Assembly: GCF_031844685.1 (NCBI RefSeq)
Contig: NZ_CP134605.1
Coordinates: 2,252,001-2,316,000 of the forward strand
Direction: 5' to 3'
Length of the DNA stretch: 64,000 nucleotides
Origin: Streptomyces sp. ITFR-21
GTDB taxonomy: Bacteria > Actinomycetota > Actinomycetes > Streptomycetales > Streptomycetaceae
Positions 47,022 to 57,219 of this stretch are shown piece by piece. How positions within the stretch are numbered: position 1 is the first letter of the stretch; each line of letters starts with the position of its first letter. Made by a program: the position numbers and the translations under genes. A model generated the notes under the pieces. That model was not told the DNA's origin. It searched no databases and saw only the letters and a list, made by a program, of their open reading frames with translations.

Positions 47022-49760
47022 GTGAGCAGCGCCGACACCGCCCCGGACAGCAGCACCGCCCTGCGAGCCGATATCCGCCGCCTGGGTGAGCTGCTGGGCG
47101 GCACCCTGGTGAGGCAGGAGGGTCAGGAACTCCTCGACCTCGTGGAGAAGGTACGTGCCCTGACCCGCAGCGACGGCGTGGCCGCCGCCGCCCTGCTCGG
47201 GGAGACCGATCTGGAGACCGCGGCCAAGCTGGTCCGCGCGTTCTCCACCTACTTCCATCTGGCGAACGTCACCGAGCAGGTGCACCGCGGCCGTGATCTG
47301 CGGGAGCGCCGCGCCCTGGAGGGCGGCCTGCTCGCCCAGACCGCCGACCTGCTCAAGGACGGCGACCCGGAGCACGTGCGGGAGACGGTACGGAACCTCA
47401 ACGTGCGGCCGGTGTTCACCGCGCACCCCACCGAGGCGGCCCGCCGCTCGGTGCTGAACAAGCTGCGCCGGATCGCCGAGCTGCTGGAGGCCGGACCGAG
47501 CGGCAACGGCACCGGTGACAAGCGCCGCGCCGACCTGCGGCTGGCGGAGAGCATCGACCTGCTGTGGCAGACCGACGAGCTGCGGGTGGTCCGCCCGGAG
47601 CCCGCCGACGAGGCCCGCAACGCGATCTACTACCTGGACGAGCTGCACGCCGGGGCGGTCGGCGACGTGCTGGAGGACCTGGCGGCCGAGCTGGAGCGGG
47701 TCGGGCTGCCGCTGCCGGCCAGGACCAGGCCACTGACCTTCGGCACCTGGATCGGCGGCGACCGGGACGGCAACCCCAACGTCACCCCGCAGGTCACCTG
47801 GGACGTCCTGATCCTGCAGCACGAGCACGGCATCACCGACGCGCTGGCGCTGGTGGACCTGCTGCGCGGCGCGCTGTCCAACTCCATCCGCAACTCCGGT
47901 GCCAGCCAGGAGCTGCTGGACTCGCTGTCCGACGACCTGGTGACGCTGCCGGAGATCAGCCCGCGCTACAAGCGGCTGAACGCCGAGGAGCCCTACCGGC
48001 TGAAGGCCACCTGCATCCGGCAGAAGCTGGTCAACACCCGGGAGCGGCTGGCCGGCGGCACCCCGCACGTCCCCGGCCGCGACTACCTGGGCACCGCCGG
48101 CCTGCTGCACGACCTCCAGCTGATCCAGGACTCGCTGCGGGCGCACCGCGGCGGCCTGATCGCCGACGGCCGGATGGACCGGACGATCCGCACCCTGTCC
48201 GCGTTCGGCCTCCAGCTGGCGACGATGGACGTACGGGAGCACGCCGAGGCGCACCACCACGCGCTGGGGCAGCTCTTCGACCGGCTGGGCGAGGAATCCT
48301 GGCGGTACGCCGACATGCCCCGCGACTACCGGCGCAAGCTGCTGGCCAAGGAGCTGCGCTCGCGCCGGCCGCTGGCCCCGACCCCGGCGCCGCTGGACGA
48401 GGCGGGTGCCAAGACGCTCGGGGTGTTCCACACCGTCCGGGAGGCGTTCGAGCGGTTCGGTCCCGAGGTGGTGGAGTCGTACATCATCTCCATGTGCCTG
48501 GGTTCCGACGACGTGTTCGCGGCGGCGGTGCTGGCCCGCGAGGCCGGACTGATCGACCTGCACGCCGGGGTGGCCAAGATCGGCATCGTGCCGCTGCTGG
48601 AGACCACCGACGAGCTGAAGATCGCCGACAGGCTGCTCGACGAGATGCTCTCCGACCCCTCCTACCGGCGGCTGGTGTCGCTGCGCGGCGACGTGCAGGA
48701 GGTGATGCTCGGCTACAGCGACTCCTCGAAGTTCGGCGGCATCACCACCTCGCAGTGGGAGATCCACCGGGCGCAGCGGCGGCTGCGCGACGTGGCGCAC
48801 CGGCACGGGGTGCGGCTGCGGCTCTTCCACGGCCGCGGCGGCACGGTCGGCCGCGGCGGCGGCCCCTCGCACACCGCGATCCTGGCGCAGCCGTGGGGCA
48901 CCCTGGAGGGCGAGATCAAGGTGACCGAGCAGGGCGAGGTCATCTCCGACAAGTACCTGATCCCCTCGCTCGCCCGGGAGAACCTGGAGCTGACGGTCGC
49001 CGCCACCCTCCAGGCGTCCGCGCTGCACACCGCGCCGCGGCAGTCCGACGAGGCGCTGACACGCTGGGACGCGGCGATGGACCTGGTGTCGGAGGCGGCG
49101 CACTCGGCGTACCGGAAGCTGGTGGAGGACCCGGACCTGCCGGCGTACTTCTTCGCCTCGACCCCGGTCGACCAGCTCGCCGAGCTGCACCTGGGGTCGC
49201 GGCCGTCGCGCCGCCCCGACTCCGGCGCCGGGCTGGACGGCCTGCGGGCCATCCCGTGGGTGTTCGGCTGGACGCAGTCCCGGCAGATCGTGCCCGGCTG
49301 GTACGGGGTCGGCTCGGGGCTCAGGGCGGCGCGGGAGGCGGGGCAGGACGCGGTCATCGACGAGGCGTTCGGGCAGTGGCACTTCTTCCGCAACTTCCTG
49401 TCCAACGTGGAGATGACGCTGGCCAAGACGGACCTGCGGATCGCCCGGCACTACGTGGACACGCTGGTGCCGGACGAGCTGCGGCACGTGTTCGAGGCGA
49501 TCGAGGCCGAGCACGCGCTGACGGTCCGCGAGGTACTGCGGATCACCGGGGAGAGCGAGCTGCTGGCGGCGAGCCCGGCGCTGTCGCGCACCTTCCACAT
49601 CCGCGACCAGTACCTGGACCCGATCTCGTACCTCCAGGTGACGCTGCTGGCCCGGCAGCGGGCGGCGGCGGCCCGCGGTGAGACCCCGGACCCGCTGCTG
49701 TCCCGGGCGCTGCTGCTGACGGTCAACGGCGTGGCGGCCGGCCTGCGCAACACCGGCTGA
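47022..49760 (+). CDS. ppc: Phosphoenolpyruvate carboxylase
   Basis: 912 residues, normal length. It carboxylates phosphoenolpyruvate to oxaloacetate, refilling the TCA cycle. Motif 1 [12 protein letters not shown] (catalytic His), GGDRDGNP, the mobile loop [24 protein letters not shown] and the C-terminal NTG are all visible. GTG start 8 bases after AAGGAG at 47008-47013, downstream of a low-complexity stretch that is open in the same frame but is not coding-like. Confidence 0.97.
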   Translation: MSSADTAPDSSTALRADIRRLGELLGGTLVRQEGQELLDLVEKVRALTRSDGVAAAALLGETDLETAAKLVRAFSTYFHLANVTEQVHRGRDLRERRALEGGLLAQTADLLKDGDPEHVRETVRNLNVRPVFTAHPTEAARRSVLNKLRRIAELLEAGPSGNGTGDKRRADLRLAESIDLLWQTDELRVVRPEPADEARNAIYYLDELHAGAVGDVLEDLAAELERVGLPLPARTRPLTFGTWIGGDRDGNPNVTPQVTWDVLILQHEHGITDALALVDLLRGALSNSIRNSGASQELLDSLSDDLVTLPEISPRYKRLNAEEPYRLKATCIRQKLVNTRERLAGGTPHVPGRDYLGTAGLLHDLQLIQDSLRAHRGGLIADGRMDRTIRTLSAFGLQLATMDVREHAEAHHHALGQLFDRLGEESWRYADMPRDYRRKLLAKELRSRRPLAPTPAPLDEAGAKTLGVFHTVREAFERFGPEVVESYIISMCLGSDDVFAAAVLAREAGLIDLHAGVAKIGIVPLLETTDELKIADRLLDEMLSDPSYRRLVSLRGDVQEVMLGYSDSSKFGGITTSQWEIHRAQRRLRDVAHRHGVRLRLFHGRGGTVGRGGGPSHTAILAQPWGTLEGEIKVTEQGEVISDKYLIPSLARENLELTVAATLQASALHTAPRQSDEALTRWDAAMDLVSEAAHSAYRKLVEDPDLPAYFFASTPVDQLAELHLGSRPSRRPDSGAGLDGLRAIPWVFGWTQSRQIVPGWYGVGSGLRAAREAGQDAVIDEAFGQWHFFRNFLSNVEMTLAKTDLRIARHYVDTLVPDELRHVFEAIEAEHALTVREVLRITGESELLAASPALSRTFHIRDQYLDPISYLQVTLLARQRAAAARGETPDPLLSRALLLTVNGVAAGLRNTG

Positions 49761-49784
49761 GCCGCCCGCCGGGGCAGCCGGCCG

Positions 49785-49825
49785 GGGCCGGCCCCGCACC
49801 CGTCGCACCGGTGCGGGGCCGGCCC
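49785..49825. terminator. 16-bp hairpin between ppc and the convergent TetR gene
   Basis: GGGCCGGCCCCGCACC at 49785-49800 pairs with its complement at 49810-49825 across a 9-base loop, 25 bases after the ppc stop. It should serve ppc and possibly the convergent TetR/desaturase transcript. Confidence 0.7.
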
Positions 49826-49931
49826 GGTCGTACGGCCTGGCGAACCCCGTCCGCCGCCGGACGGCCGTACGCCGGCCCCGCGTCGGACGGTCCTGCGAGG
49901 CCGGCCCGCGCCCGTCCCCGCGCCCCCGCGG

Positions 49932-50660
49932 TCAGTTCCTGCGGTGGCCGGTCAGCCGCGGTTCCGGGTCGAGCCCGGACAGGCCGTTCCACGACAGGTT
50001 CACCAGATGCGCGGCGACCTCGGCCTTCCTCGGGCGCCGGGCGTCCAGCCACCACTGGCCGGTCAGCGCGACCATGCCGACCAGGGCCTGGGCGTAGAGC
50101 GAGGCCAGCTCGGGGTCGAAGCCGCGCTGCTCGAACCCGCGGCCGAGGATGTCCTCCACCCGGGTGGCGATGTCGCCGATCAGCGAGGCGAAGGTGCCGG
50201 TGGACTGGGCGACCGGCGAGTCCCTGACCAGGGTCCGGAAGCCGTCGGTGGACCGCTCGATGTAGTCCAGCAGCGCGAACGCGGCCTGTTCCAGCAGCTT
50301 CCTGGGGTGCCCGCCGGTGAGCGCCCCCGTCACCATGTCGAGCAGCCGCCGCATCTCGCGGTCCACGACGACCGCGTACAGCCCTTCCTTGCCGCCGAAG
50401 TGCTCGTAGACCACCGGCTTGGACACGCCCGCGTGGTGCGCGATCTCCTCCACGGACGTGCCCTCGTAACCGCGTTCGGCGAACAGCGTGCGGCCGACGT
50501 CGAGCAGCTGCTCGCGCCGTTCCCCGCCGGTCATGCGGACCCGGGGTGCACGCCGCGCGGCCGGGCCCGCGGTGCCGCCGGCCGCCGCGGCGCCCCCGGT
50601 GCCCGCGCGGGCACCGGGGGTCCCGTCTCCACCGTCGCCGGGGCCGACTCGGTCGCTCAC
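49932..50660 (-). CDS. TetR family regulator downstream of the desaturase
   Basis: 242 residues. A disordered Gly/Ala-rich start (1-42) precedes a TetR helix-turn-helix (about 45-92: GERREQLLDVGRTLFAERGYEGTSVEEIAHHAGVSKPVVYEHFGGKEGLY) and a ligand-binding domain. It starts 8 bases after the desaturase stop, so the two are one transcript. It likely represses this operon by binding the double palindrome at 51744-51771, sensing an acyl-CoA or fatty acid. Binding and ligand are inferred. Confidence 0.9.
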   Translation of the reverse strand: MSDRVGPGDGGDGTPGARAGTGGAAAAGGTAGPAARRAPRVRMTGGERREQLLDVGRTLFAERGYEGTSVEEIAHHAGVSKPVVYEHFGGKEGLYAVVVDREMRRLLDMVTGALTGGHPRKLLEQAAFALLDYIERSTDGFRTLVRDSPVAQSTGTFASLIGDIATRVEDILGRGFEQRGFDPELASLYAQALVGMVALTGQWWLDARRPRKAEVAAHLVNLSWNGLSGLDPEPRLTGHRRN

Positions 50661-50667
50661 CCGCCCA

Positions 50668-51669
50668 TCATGCCGCTTCCTGGACGGACTCCTTGACGTT
50701 CTCGGTGCGGCGGGAGTCGATCCGCTCCGCGCTCGGCCAGCGGACGTCGGTGGCCCAGCCGGCCAGTTCGAACCAGCGGATCACCCGGGCACTGGAGTCG
50801 ACCTGGCCGCGCAGCACGCCGTGCCGGGCGGAGGTGGGGTCGGCGTGGTGCAGGTTGTGCCAGGACTCGCCGCAGGACAGCACCGCCAGCCACCACACGT
50901 TGCCGGAGCGGTCGCGGGACTTGAACGGGCGCTTGCCGACCGCGTGGCAGATGGAGTTGATGGACCACGTCACGTGGTGCAGCAGAGCCACCCGAACGAG
51001 CGAACCCCAGAAAAAGGCCGTGAACGCGCCGTACCAGGACATGGTGGCCAGGCCGCCGATCAGGGCGGGCAGCAGCAGCGAGATCGCGGTGTAGAGCCAG
51101 AAGTCGCGGGAGACGCGGCGGATGTCGTTGTCCCTGATCAGGTCCGGCGCGTACTTCTGCTGCGGGGTCTGCTCCTCGTCGAAGAGCCAGCCCATGTGGG
51201 CCCACCACAGGCCCTTCATCAGCGCGGGCAGCGTCTCGCCGTAGCGCCACGGGCTGTGCGGGTCTCCCTCGGCGTCGCTGAATTTGTGGTGCCGGCGGTG
51301 GTCGGCGACCCAGCGCACGATCGGGCCCTCGACGGCCATCGACCCGGCGATCGCCAGCGCCACCCGCAGCGGGCGGTTGGCCTTGAAGGAGCCGTGGGTG
51401 AAGTAGCGGTGGAAGCCGATGGTGATGCCGTGGCAGCCCAGGAAGTACATGCCGACCATCAGTCCGACGTTGAGCCAGCTGAGTCCGTGTCCCCAGGCCA
51501 GGGGTACCGCGGCGACCAGCGCCACGAACGGGATGCAGATGAACAGCAGCAGCGCGATCTGTTCGATCGAGCGCTTGTTCTCGCCGCCGCGCGTGGCCGG
51601 CGGCAGCGGCTCCTGTCCCGGGGACCCGGGTCCCCGGGGCTCGGTGATCACGTCTGTCTGAGTGGTCAT
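50668..51669 (-). CDS. Acyl-CoA/lipid delta-9-type fatty acid desaturase
   Basis: 333 residues. Membrane di-iron desaturase with the three His boxes HRYFTH (87-92), HRRHH (124-128) and HNLHH (271-275) and four membrane segments (about 38-60, 66-85, 193-215, 216-240). It introduces a double bond into saturated acyl chains. ATG at 51669 after AAGGGA; the longer frame is not coding-like. The operon continues into a TetR regulator. Confidence 0.93.
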   Translation of the reverse strand: MTTQTDVITEPRGPGSPGQEPLPPATRGGENKRSIEQIALLLFICIPFVALVAAVPLAWGHGLSWLNVGLMVGMYFLGCHGITIGFHRYFTHGSFKANRPLRVALAIAGSMAVEGPIVRWVADHRRHHKFSDAEGDPHSPWRYGETLPALMKGLWWAHMGWLFDEEQTPQQKYAPDLIRDNDIRRVSRDFWLYTAISLLLPALIGGLATMSWYGAFTAFFWGSLVRVALLHHVTWSINSICHAVGKRPFKSRDRSGNVWWLAVLSCGESWHNLHHADPTSARHGVLRGQVDSSARVIRWFELAGWATDVRWPSAERIDSRRTENVKESVQEAA

Positions 51670-51743
51670 GGCTGTCCCTTGCGTCGGCGACATTGGGTAG
51701 GTGGTGGGGGGCGGTCGGGGGGCGGTCGGCGGCCGTTCATGTC

Positions 51744-51771
51744 GGTTACGCCCGTAACCTACGGCTCCGTA
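51744..51771. promoter_or_regulatory. Two abutting palindromes upstream of the desaturase
   Basis: GGTTACG-CC-CGTAACC (51744-51759) is a perfect 7-bp-arm repeat. TACGG-CT-CCGTA (51760-51771) follows directly. Both share a TACG/CGTA core, as expected for a pair of TetR dimers binding side by side. They lie 75-100 bases before the desaturase ATG, near the presumed promoter. Nothing else definable is seen to 52113. Confidence 0.6.
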
Positions 51772-52113
51772 AGTATTGCAGCGGCGCCCGTCAGGGCAAC
51801 AGGACCACATGGGGTAAGGGTCTCCTACCCGTCATCGCCGGTCTCACCGCGGGACGTTCCCCACCCGCGGCGATCCGCTCCCGGCCACCGCGCCCGCCCC
51901 GGCCCGCCGGGTCGCCGGCGTCGGGCAGATCACTGCGGCCGGCCGCCCCGGTCGGCCACTGCCCCGGCTCGCCGCGGGCGGGCCGCCGCGGCCGGACGGG
52001 CCGACCGTCCGGCGGATCGCCGCCGATCAGCGTCGCGGGGACGGGGGGTCGTACGGCATGATGGAACCGAGCAGCCCGACGGGCCCGACACCGGGCCGCA
52101 GGAGTCGAGTTGA

Positions 52114-52185
52114 TCCGCCGTGGTGTAATCGGCAGCACTGGGGCTTTTGGTGCCTTAAGTCCGGGTTCGAGTCCTGGCGGCGGAG
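52114..52185 (+). tRNA. tRNA-Gln(UUG)
   Basis: Cloverleaf of 72 bases: acceptor TCCGCCG/CGGCGGA with G as discriminator, anticodon loop TTTTGGT with anticodon TTG, T arm CCGGG-TTCGAGT-CCTGG. CCA is not encoded. It lies about 70 bases upstream of glmU on the same strand. Confidence 0.93.
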
Positions 52186-52257
52186 CAGTACGTAGTCGTG
52201 GTCCGGCCCGTCGGTATCCTTCGGGTGTCCAACACCCGAAGCCGAGGAGTCTCCGCC

Positions 52258-53712
52258 GTGAGCCCCAACCGCCCGGCTGCCGTCGTCATCCTCGCCGCGG
52301 GTGAGGGCACCCGCATGAAGTCGGCGACCCCCAAGGTCCTGCACACCCTCTGCGGCCGTTCGCTGCTCGGCCATGTCGTCGCCGTCGCCGGCGCGCTGGA
52401 GCCCGAGCACCTGCTGGTGGTCGTCGGTCACGCCCGCGAACAGGTCACCGAGCACCTGGCCGGGCTCGACCCGCGGGCGCTGACCGCGGTGCAGGACGAG
52501 CAGCGCGGCACCGGGCACGCGGTCCGCACCGGCCTGGACGAGCTGAGCCGCCGGGGCGTGGTGCCGGACGGCACGGTGGTCGTCACCTACGGCGACACGC
52601 CGCTGCTCACCACCGAGACGCTCACCACCCTGGTGGCCGCGCACGAGTCCGGCGGCAACGCGGTGACCGTGCTGACCGCCCGGGTCCCCGACCCCACCGG
52701 CTACGGGCGGATCATCCGCGGCGCGGGCGGCGACGTCACCGCGATCGTGGAGCAGAAGGACGCCACCGCGAGCCAGCGGGCCATCGCCGAGATCAACTCC
52801 GGGGTGTACGCCTATGACGCGCGGCTGCTGGCCGAGGCGCTGGGCAAGATCACCACCGACAACTCGCAGGGCGAGGAGTACCTGACCGAGACCCTGGCGA
52901 TCCTTCGCCAGGCGGGCCACCGGGTGGGCGCGCACACCGCCCCCGACCACCGGGAGATCGCCGGGGTCAACAACCGGGTGCAGCTCGCAGAGGCCCGCCG
53001 GGTGCTCAACAGCCGGCTGCTGGTGCGGGCCATGCTGGAGGGCGCCACCGTCGTCGACCCCGGCTCGACCTGGGTGGACGTGTCGGTCACCGTCGCACCG
53101 GACGTCCTGATCCACCCCAACACCCAACTGCTGGGCGCCACCAGCCTCGCCGAGGGCGCCGAGGTCGGCCCCAACTGCACCCTCACCGACACCGCGGTCG
53201 GCGCCGGCGCCCGGGTCTCCAACACCGTCGCGGACCGGGCCGAGGTCGGCGAGCGGGCGAGCGTCGGGCCGTACGCGTACCTGCGGCCGGGCACCCGGCT
53301 GGGCGCCGGGGCCAAGGCCGGCACCTATGTGGAGATGAAGAACGCCGCCATCGGCGAGGGCACCAAGGTGCCCCACCTCAGCTACGTGGGTGACGCCACC
53401 ATCGGCGACCACACCAACATCGGCGCCGCCAGCGTCTTCGTGAACTACGACGGCGAGGCCAAGCACCACACCACGATCGGCAGTCACTGCAAGACGGGCT
53501 CGGACAACATGTTCGTGGCGCCGGTCGTGGTCGGGGACGGCGCGTACACCGCGGCCGGCTCGGTGATCACCAAGGACGTCCCGGCCGGCTCACTGGCCGT
53601 CGCCCGCGGCCAGCAGCGCAACATCGACGGCTGGGTGGCCCGCAAACGCCCTGGCAGTGCCGCTGCGCAAGCGGCCGAACGCGCACAGCGGCACGGTGAC
53701 CCGCAGCCCTAG
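52258..53712 (+). CDS. glmU: Bifunctional GlmU: GlcNAc-1-phosphate uridyltransferase / glucosamine-1-phosphate acetyltransferase
   Basis: 484 residues, normal length. The N-terminal uridyltransferase has LAAGEGTRMKS (12-22), QRGTGHAV and YGDTPLL. The C-terminal left-handed beta-helix acetyltransferase has repeated hexapeptides (GPYAYLRPGTRLGAGAKAGTY, NYDGEAKHHTTIG). Together they make UDP-GlcNAc for peptidoglycan. The C-terminal end is Ala/Gln-rich. The GTG follows GAGGAG by 9 bases. It heads the glmU-prs-rplY-pth run on this strand. Confidence 0.96.
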   Translation: MSPNRPAAVVILAAGEGTRMKSATPKVLHTLCGRSLLGHVVAVAGALEPEHLLVVVGHAREQVTEHLAGLDPRALTAVQDEQRGTGHAVRTGLDELSRRGVVPDGTVVVTYGDTPLLTTETLTTLVAAHESGGNAVTVLTARVPDPTGYGRIIRGAGGDVTAIVEQKDATASQRAIAEINSGVYAYDARLLAEALGKITTDNSQGEEYLTETLAILRQAGHRVGAHTAPDHREIAGVNNRVQLAEARRVLNSRLLVRAMLEGATVVDPGSTWVDVSVTVAPDVLIHPNTQLLGATSLAEGAEVGPNCTLTDTAVGAGARVSNTVADRAEVGERASVGPYAYLRPGTRLGAGAKAGTYVEMKNAAIGEGTKVPHLSYVGDATIGDHTNIGAASVFVNYDGEAKHHTTIGSHCKTGSDNMFVAPVVVGDGAYTAAGSVITKDVPAGSLAVARGQQRNIDGWVARKRPGSAAAQAAERAQRHGDPQP

Positions 53713-53773
53713 TGAGGGTCGTCTCATCCGGCCCTTTTGCGGTGCACAGGTGTACCGCACGGGGCGTAGCGTG

Positions 53774-53787
53774 TGGTGTGCACACCA
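53774..53787. promoter_or_regulatory. 14-bp perfect palindrome upstream of prs
   Basis: TGGTGTG/CACACCA with no spacer, 70 bases before the prs start, just after a possible -10 (TAGCGT, 53767-53772). A candidate operator for a regulator of prs. A second, less perfect repeat (GGTGCAC...GTGTACC) lies about 30 bases upstream. Confidence 0.45.
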
Positions 53788-53856
53788 TTCCGCCGGCCCG
53801 CCCGACTCCGGGCGGCGCTCTGTCGAACGCCAGTCGAACACCAAGGAGACGGTGCA

Positions 53857-54843
53857 GTGACCGGGATCAAGACGACCGGTGAGAAGAAGCTGATGCTCTT
53901 CTCCGGCCGCGCCCACCCCGATCTGGCGGAGGAGGTGGCGCACCAGCTCGCGGTCGAGCTCGTGCCGACCAGGGCTTTCGACTTCGCCAACGGCGAGATC
54001 TACGTGCGGTTCGAGGAGTCGGCCCGCGGCGCCGACTGCTTCCTGATCCAGAGCCACACCAGTCCGATCAACCAGTGGATCATGGAACAGCTGATCATGA
54101 TCGACGCGCTCAAGCGGGCCTCGGCCCGGAGCATCACGGTGATCGTCCCCTTCTACGGGTACGCCCGGCAGGACAAGAAGCACCGCGGCCGTGAGCCGAT
54201 CTCGGCCCGGCTGATGGCCGACCTGTTCAAGACGGCGGGCGCCGACCGCATCCTCACCGTCGACCTGCACACCGACCAGATCCAGGGCTTCTTCGACGGC
54301 CCGGTGGACCACCTCTTCGCGCTGCCGGTGCTCGCCGACTACGTGGGCGCGAAGGTGGACCGCTCCAAGCTGACCATCGTCTCCCCCGACGCCGGCCGGG
54401 TCCGGGTCGCCGACCGCTGGTGCGACCGGCTGGGCGCCCCGCTGGCCATCGTGCACAAGCGCCGCGACCCCGACGTCGCCAACCAGGTGAAGGTCCACGA
54501 GGTGGTCGGCGACGTCAAGGGCCGGGTCTGCGTCCTGGTGGACGACATGATCGACACCGGCGGCACCATCTGCGCCGCCGCCGACGCGCTGTTCGCCAAC
54601 GGCGCCGAGGACGTCATCGTGACCGCCACCCACGGCGTGCTCTCCGGGCCCGCCGCGGACCGGCTGAAGAACTCCCGGGTCAGCGAGTTCGTCCTCACCG
54701 ACACCCTGCCGACGCCCAGCCAGATCAACCTGGACAAGGTGACCGTGCTGTCGATGGCGCCGACCATCGCCAACGCGGTCCGCGAGGTGTTCGAGGACGG
54801 CTCGGTGACCAGCCTCTTCGAGGACTCCAAGAGCCCGCACTGA
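53857..54843 (+). CDS. prs: Ribose-phosphate diphosphokinase (PRPP synthetase)
   Basis: 328 residues. Makes PRPP from ribose-5-phosphate and ATP for purines, pyrimidines, His and Trp. The N-terminal SGRAHPDLAEEVA, FANGEIYVRFEES, the PFYGYARQDKKHRGREPISARL block, VDLHTDQIQGFFDGPVDHL and the PRPP-binding VDDMIDTGGT are all present. GTG start with AAGGAG at 53843-53848. Confidence 0.97.
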   Translation: MTGIKTTGEKKLMLFSGRAHPDLAEEVAHQLAVELVPTRAFDFANGEIYVRFEESARGADCFLIQSHTSPINQWIMEQLIMIDALKRASARSITVIVPFYGYARQDKKHRGREPISARLMADLFKTAGADRILTVDLHTDQIQGFFDGPVDHLFALPVLADYVGAKVDRSKLTIVSPDAGRVRVADRWCDRLGAPLAIVHKRRDPDVANQVKVHEVVGDVKGRVCVLVDDMIDTGGTICAAADALFANGAEDVIVTATHGVLSGPAADRLKNSRVSEFVLTDTLPTPSQINLDKVTVLSMAPTIANAVREVFEDGSVTSLFEDSKSPH

Positions 54844-54942
54844 CCTGATCGGGCGCCCGGCCCCGCGCCGGGCGGCGCCGCCCGATTTCGTCCGGGGCCC
54901 TCCCGCCGGTTACGCTGTCCGCGTTGCTCGGCGAGGGAGGCC

Positions 54943-55075
54943 CCGGACTCTTGTCCGGACCGTTCTCCGTTATCGGCGCGCTCCTCGTAACCGGTCCCCG
55001 CCAGTGCGCGGGGATGAGTCGTGGAACGGCCCGTCGTGGGTCGGGTGACGTCAACCGCCGTCCCGTTACGAGGAG
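54943..55075 (+). promoter_or_regulatory. Structured leader of rplY that can hide its Shine-Dalgarno
   Basis: CTCCTCGTAAC (54981-54991) is the exact complement of GTTACGAGGAG (55065-55075), the sequence containing the ribosome binding site of rplY. Between them CCCCGC/GCGGGG (54996-55013) forms an inner hairpin, and a 6-bp hairpin CCGGAC-TCTT-GTCCGG (54943-54958) lies upstream. The pairing would sequester the binding site 10 bases before the ATG. This resembles ribosomal-protein autoregulation or attenuation but matches no named leader I know. Confidence 0.5.
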
Positions 55076-55085
55076 TCCAGCGCCC

Positions 55086-55694
55086 ATGGCCGAAGTGAAG
55101 ATCCCCGCAGAACCGCGTACCGAGTTCGGCAAGGGCGCCGCCCGCCGGGTGCGCCGCGCCAACCAGGTCCCCGCCGTCATCTACGGCCACGGCGCCGAGC
55201 CCCAGCACGTCACCGTCCCCGGCCACGAGCTGCTGCTGGCGCTGCGCACCGCCAACGTGCTGATCTCGCTGGAGATCGGGGGCCGGTCCGAGCTGGTCAT
55301 CCCCAAGGCCGTGCAGCGCAACCCGCTGAAGGGCTTCCTGGAGCACATCGACCTGCTGTCGGTCAAGAGCGGCGAGAAGGTCACCGTCGACGTACCGGTC
55401 AACGTCGAGGGCGAGCCGGCCCCGGGCGGCAACCTGCTGGAGCACCTGCTCAACACGCTGCCGGTCGAGACCGAGGCCACCCACATCCCCGAGGGCGTCA
55501 CCGTCTCCGTCGAGGGCCTGGAGGCCGGCGCGGCCATCCTCGCCAAGGACATCGAGCTGCCCAAGGGCACCGTGCTGGCCGTGGAGGGCGACACCGTCGT
55601 CATCCAGGTCGTCTCCGCGCAGGCCGAGGCGGCCGACGAGTCCGGCGCCGAGGGCGAGGGCGCCGCCTCCGCCGAGTCCGGCGCCGAGGGCTGA
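55086..55694 (+). CDS. rplY: Large-subunit ribosomal protein bL25 (CTC form)
   Basis: 202 residues. The long CTC/TL5 type: an L25 domain binding 5S rRNA (about 1-95: [26 protein letters not shown]) plus a C-terminal beta domain (about 100-185) and an acidic Glu/Ala/Ser tail. The ATG is preceded by GAGGAG within the structured leader. It lies between prs and pth. Confidence 0.95.
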   Translation: MAEVKIPAEPRTEFGKGAARRVRRANQVPAVIYGHGAEPQHVTVPGHELLLALRTANVLISLEIGGRSELVIPKAVQRNPLKGFLEHIDLLSVKSGEKVTVDVPVNVEGEPAPGGNLLEHLLNTLPVETEATHIPEGVTVSVEGLEAGAAILAKDIELPKGTVLAVEGDTVVIQVVSAQAEAADESGAEGEGAASAESGAEG

Positions 55695-55827
55695 CCGCTC
55701 CCACCGCGCTCACCGGGTCCACCGCCGCCGCGTCCGCCGCGCCGACCGGTCCCGCGCCACCCGGCCGCCGTCGTACCCTCCGGGGTGCGGCGGCGGCCGC
55801 ATTTCCCGACGGCTTACGGAGACGTGG

Positions 55828-56421
55828 ATGACCGACAGCACAGAGCCCTGGCTGGTGGTGGGCCTGGGCAATCCCGGGCCCGAGTACGCCGGCAACCGGC
55901 ACAACATCGGCTTCATGGTGGCCGATCTGCTCGCCGAACGGATCGGCGGGAAGTTCAAGCGCGCGCAGAAGGCCCAGGCACAGGTGGTGGAGGGCCGGAT
56001 CGGACCGGCCGGGCCGGCGGGCCGGCGGGTGGTGCTGGCCAAGCCGATGTCGTTCATGAACCTGTCCGGCGGGCCGGTGACCGCGCTCAAGGAGTTCTAC
56101 AAGGTCCCCACCGAGCGGATCATCGCCGTGCACGACGAGCTGGACATCGACTTCCCCACCCTGCGGCTCAAGCTGGGCGGCGGCGACAACGGCCACAACG
56201 GCCTGAAGTCGATGACGAAGTCGCTGGGCGCGGACTACCTGCGGGTGCGGGCCGGGATCGGCCGGCCGCCGGGCCGGATGGAGGTGGCGGCCTTCGTGCT
56301 GAAGGACTTCTCCTCCGCCGAGCGCAAGGAGCTGGACTGGTTCGTGGACCGGGCCGCCGACGCGGTGGAGGCACTGGTCGCCGAGGGCCTGCAGCGCGCC
56401 CAGTCCACGTACAACAGCTGA
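55828..56421 (+). CDS. pth: Peptidyl-tRNA hydrolase
   Basis: 197 residues. Releases tRNA from peptidyl-tRNA dropped by the ribosome. [21 protein letters not shown] (with the catalytic His), [41 protein letters not shown] and [12 protein letters not shown] are all visible. ATG behind GGAG. Conserved position after rplY. Confidence 0.96.
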   Translation: MTDSTEPWLVVGLGNPGPEYAGNRHNIGFMVADLLAERIGGKFKRAQKAQAQVVEGRIGPAGPAGRRVVLAKPMSFMNLSGGPVTALKEFYKVPTERIIAVHDELDIDFPTLRLKLGGGDNGHNGLKSMTKSLGADYLRVRAGIGRPPGRMEVAAFVLKDFSSAERKELDWFVDRAADAVEALVAEGLQRAQSTYNS

Positions 56422-56540
56422 CCGGCCGACAACCCGACCGGCCGACAGCCACGCGGCCGGCAACCGCCCGGTCAGCGCCCGGACGCGGCTGTCACCAGCC
56501 GAGTTGACCGGACGGTACACCATGGCCAAAGATCGCCCGC

Positions 56541-57023
56541 ATGGCGAAAGCAAGCCCCCAGGGGGCCTCGGGGCTGGCGCTGTTCGCCCGGATGGTCGCG
56601 GCGGGGGTGCTGGCGCTGCTGCTCCTGGTGGCGGCCGGCTGGAACTCCTGGCAGACCGCGCAGTACGTGGTCCTCACCAAGGGCCGCGAGCAGGGCACCG
56701 TGACGCTCACCGCGTGCGGCGGCTCCGACGACTGCACCGGCCCGTTCGCCCCCAAGGGCAGCGCGGTCGCCCGGCCGCAGGTGACGGTGAACCTGCCGGT
56801 ACGCCACCACGTCGGTGAGCGGGTGGACGTGGTGCTCAGGCCCGGCACGCTCACCGCGGTGCGGTCGGGTTTCGGCGGACTGCTCTTCGCCTGGGTGCCG
56901 TTCGGCGGCGCGCTGCTGCTGGCCGCCGTGGTGGTGGCCGGCGGTCTGCGGATGCGCCGCACCGCCTGGACCCTCGCGACGGCCGGCGCGGCCCTGCTGG
57001 GCGGGGCGTTCCTGACCCTGTGA
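56541..57023 (+). CDS. Small hypothetical membrane protein
   Basis: 160 residues, no family recognised. A membrane helix at about 12-33, an extracytoplasmic region (about 40-110, with the Cys pair TACGGSDDC that could form a disulfide), then two hydrophobic segments (112-130, 138-160). The ATG choice is not backed by a clear Shine-Dalgarno. It follows pth on the same strand. Confidence 0.6.
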   Translation: MAKASPQGASGLALFARMVAAGVLALLLLVAAGWNSWQTAQYVVLTKGREQGTVTLTACGGSDDCTGPFAPKGSAVARPQVTVNLPVRHHVGERVDVVLRPGTLTAVRSGFGGLLFAWVPFGGALLLAAVVVAGGLRMRRTAWTLATAGAALLGGAFLTL

Positions 57024-57190
57024 GGGGCAGCGTACGGCGCCGGGCGGGATATCGGCGCCGGGCGGGACCGGTGGCGGACGGGACCGGTGGCGGACGCGTC
57101 GCCGGCCGCCCCGGTCCTCCCGTGCTACGGCCGTACGACCCCACGAGCACGCGCTTACGCGCACCGGGCCCGTACGTACGGCCCTGCCCG

Positions 57191-57214
57191 CACCCGCACC
57201 CGCACCCGCACCCG
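57191..57214. repeat. Tandem hexanucleotide repeat, four CACCCG units
   Basis: Same hexamer as at 3213-3248, here between the small membrane-protein gene and the convergent tam gene, 6 bases from the tam stop codon. Confidence 0.85.
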
Positions 57215-57219
57215 CACGG

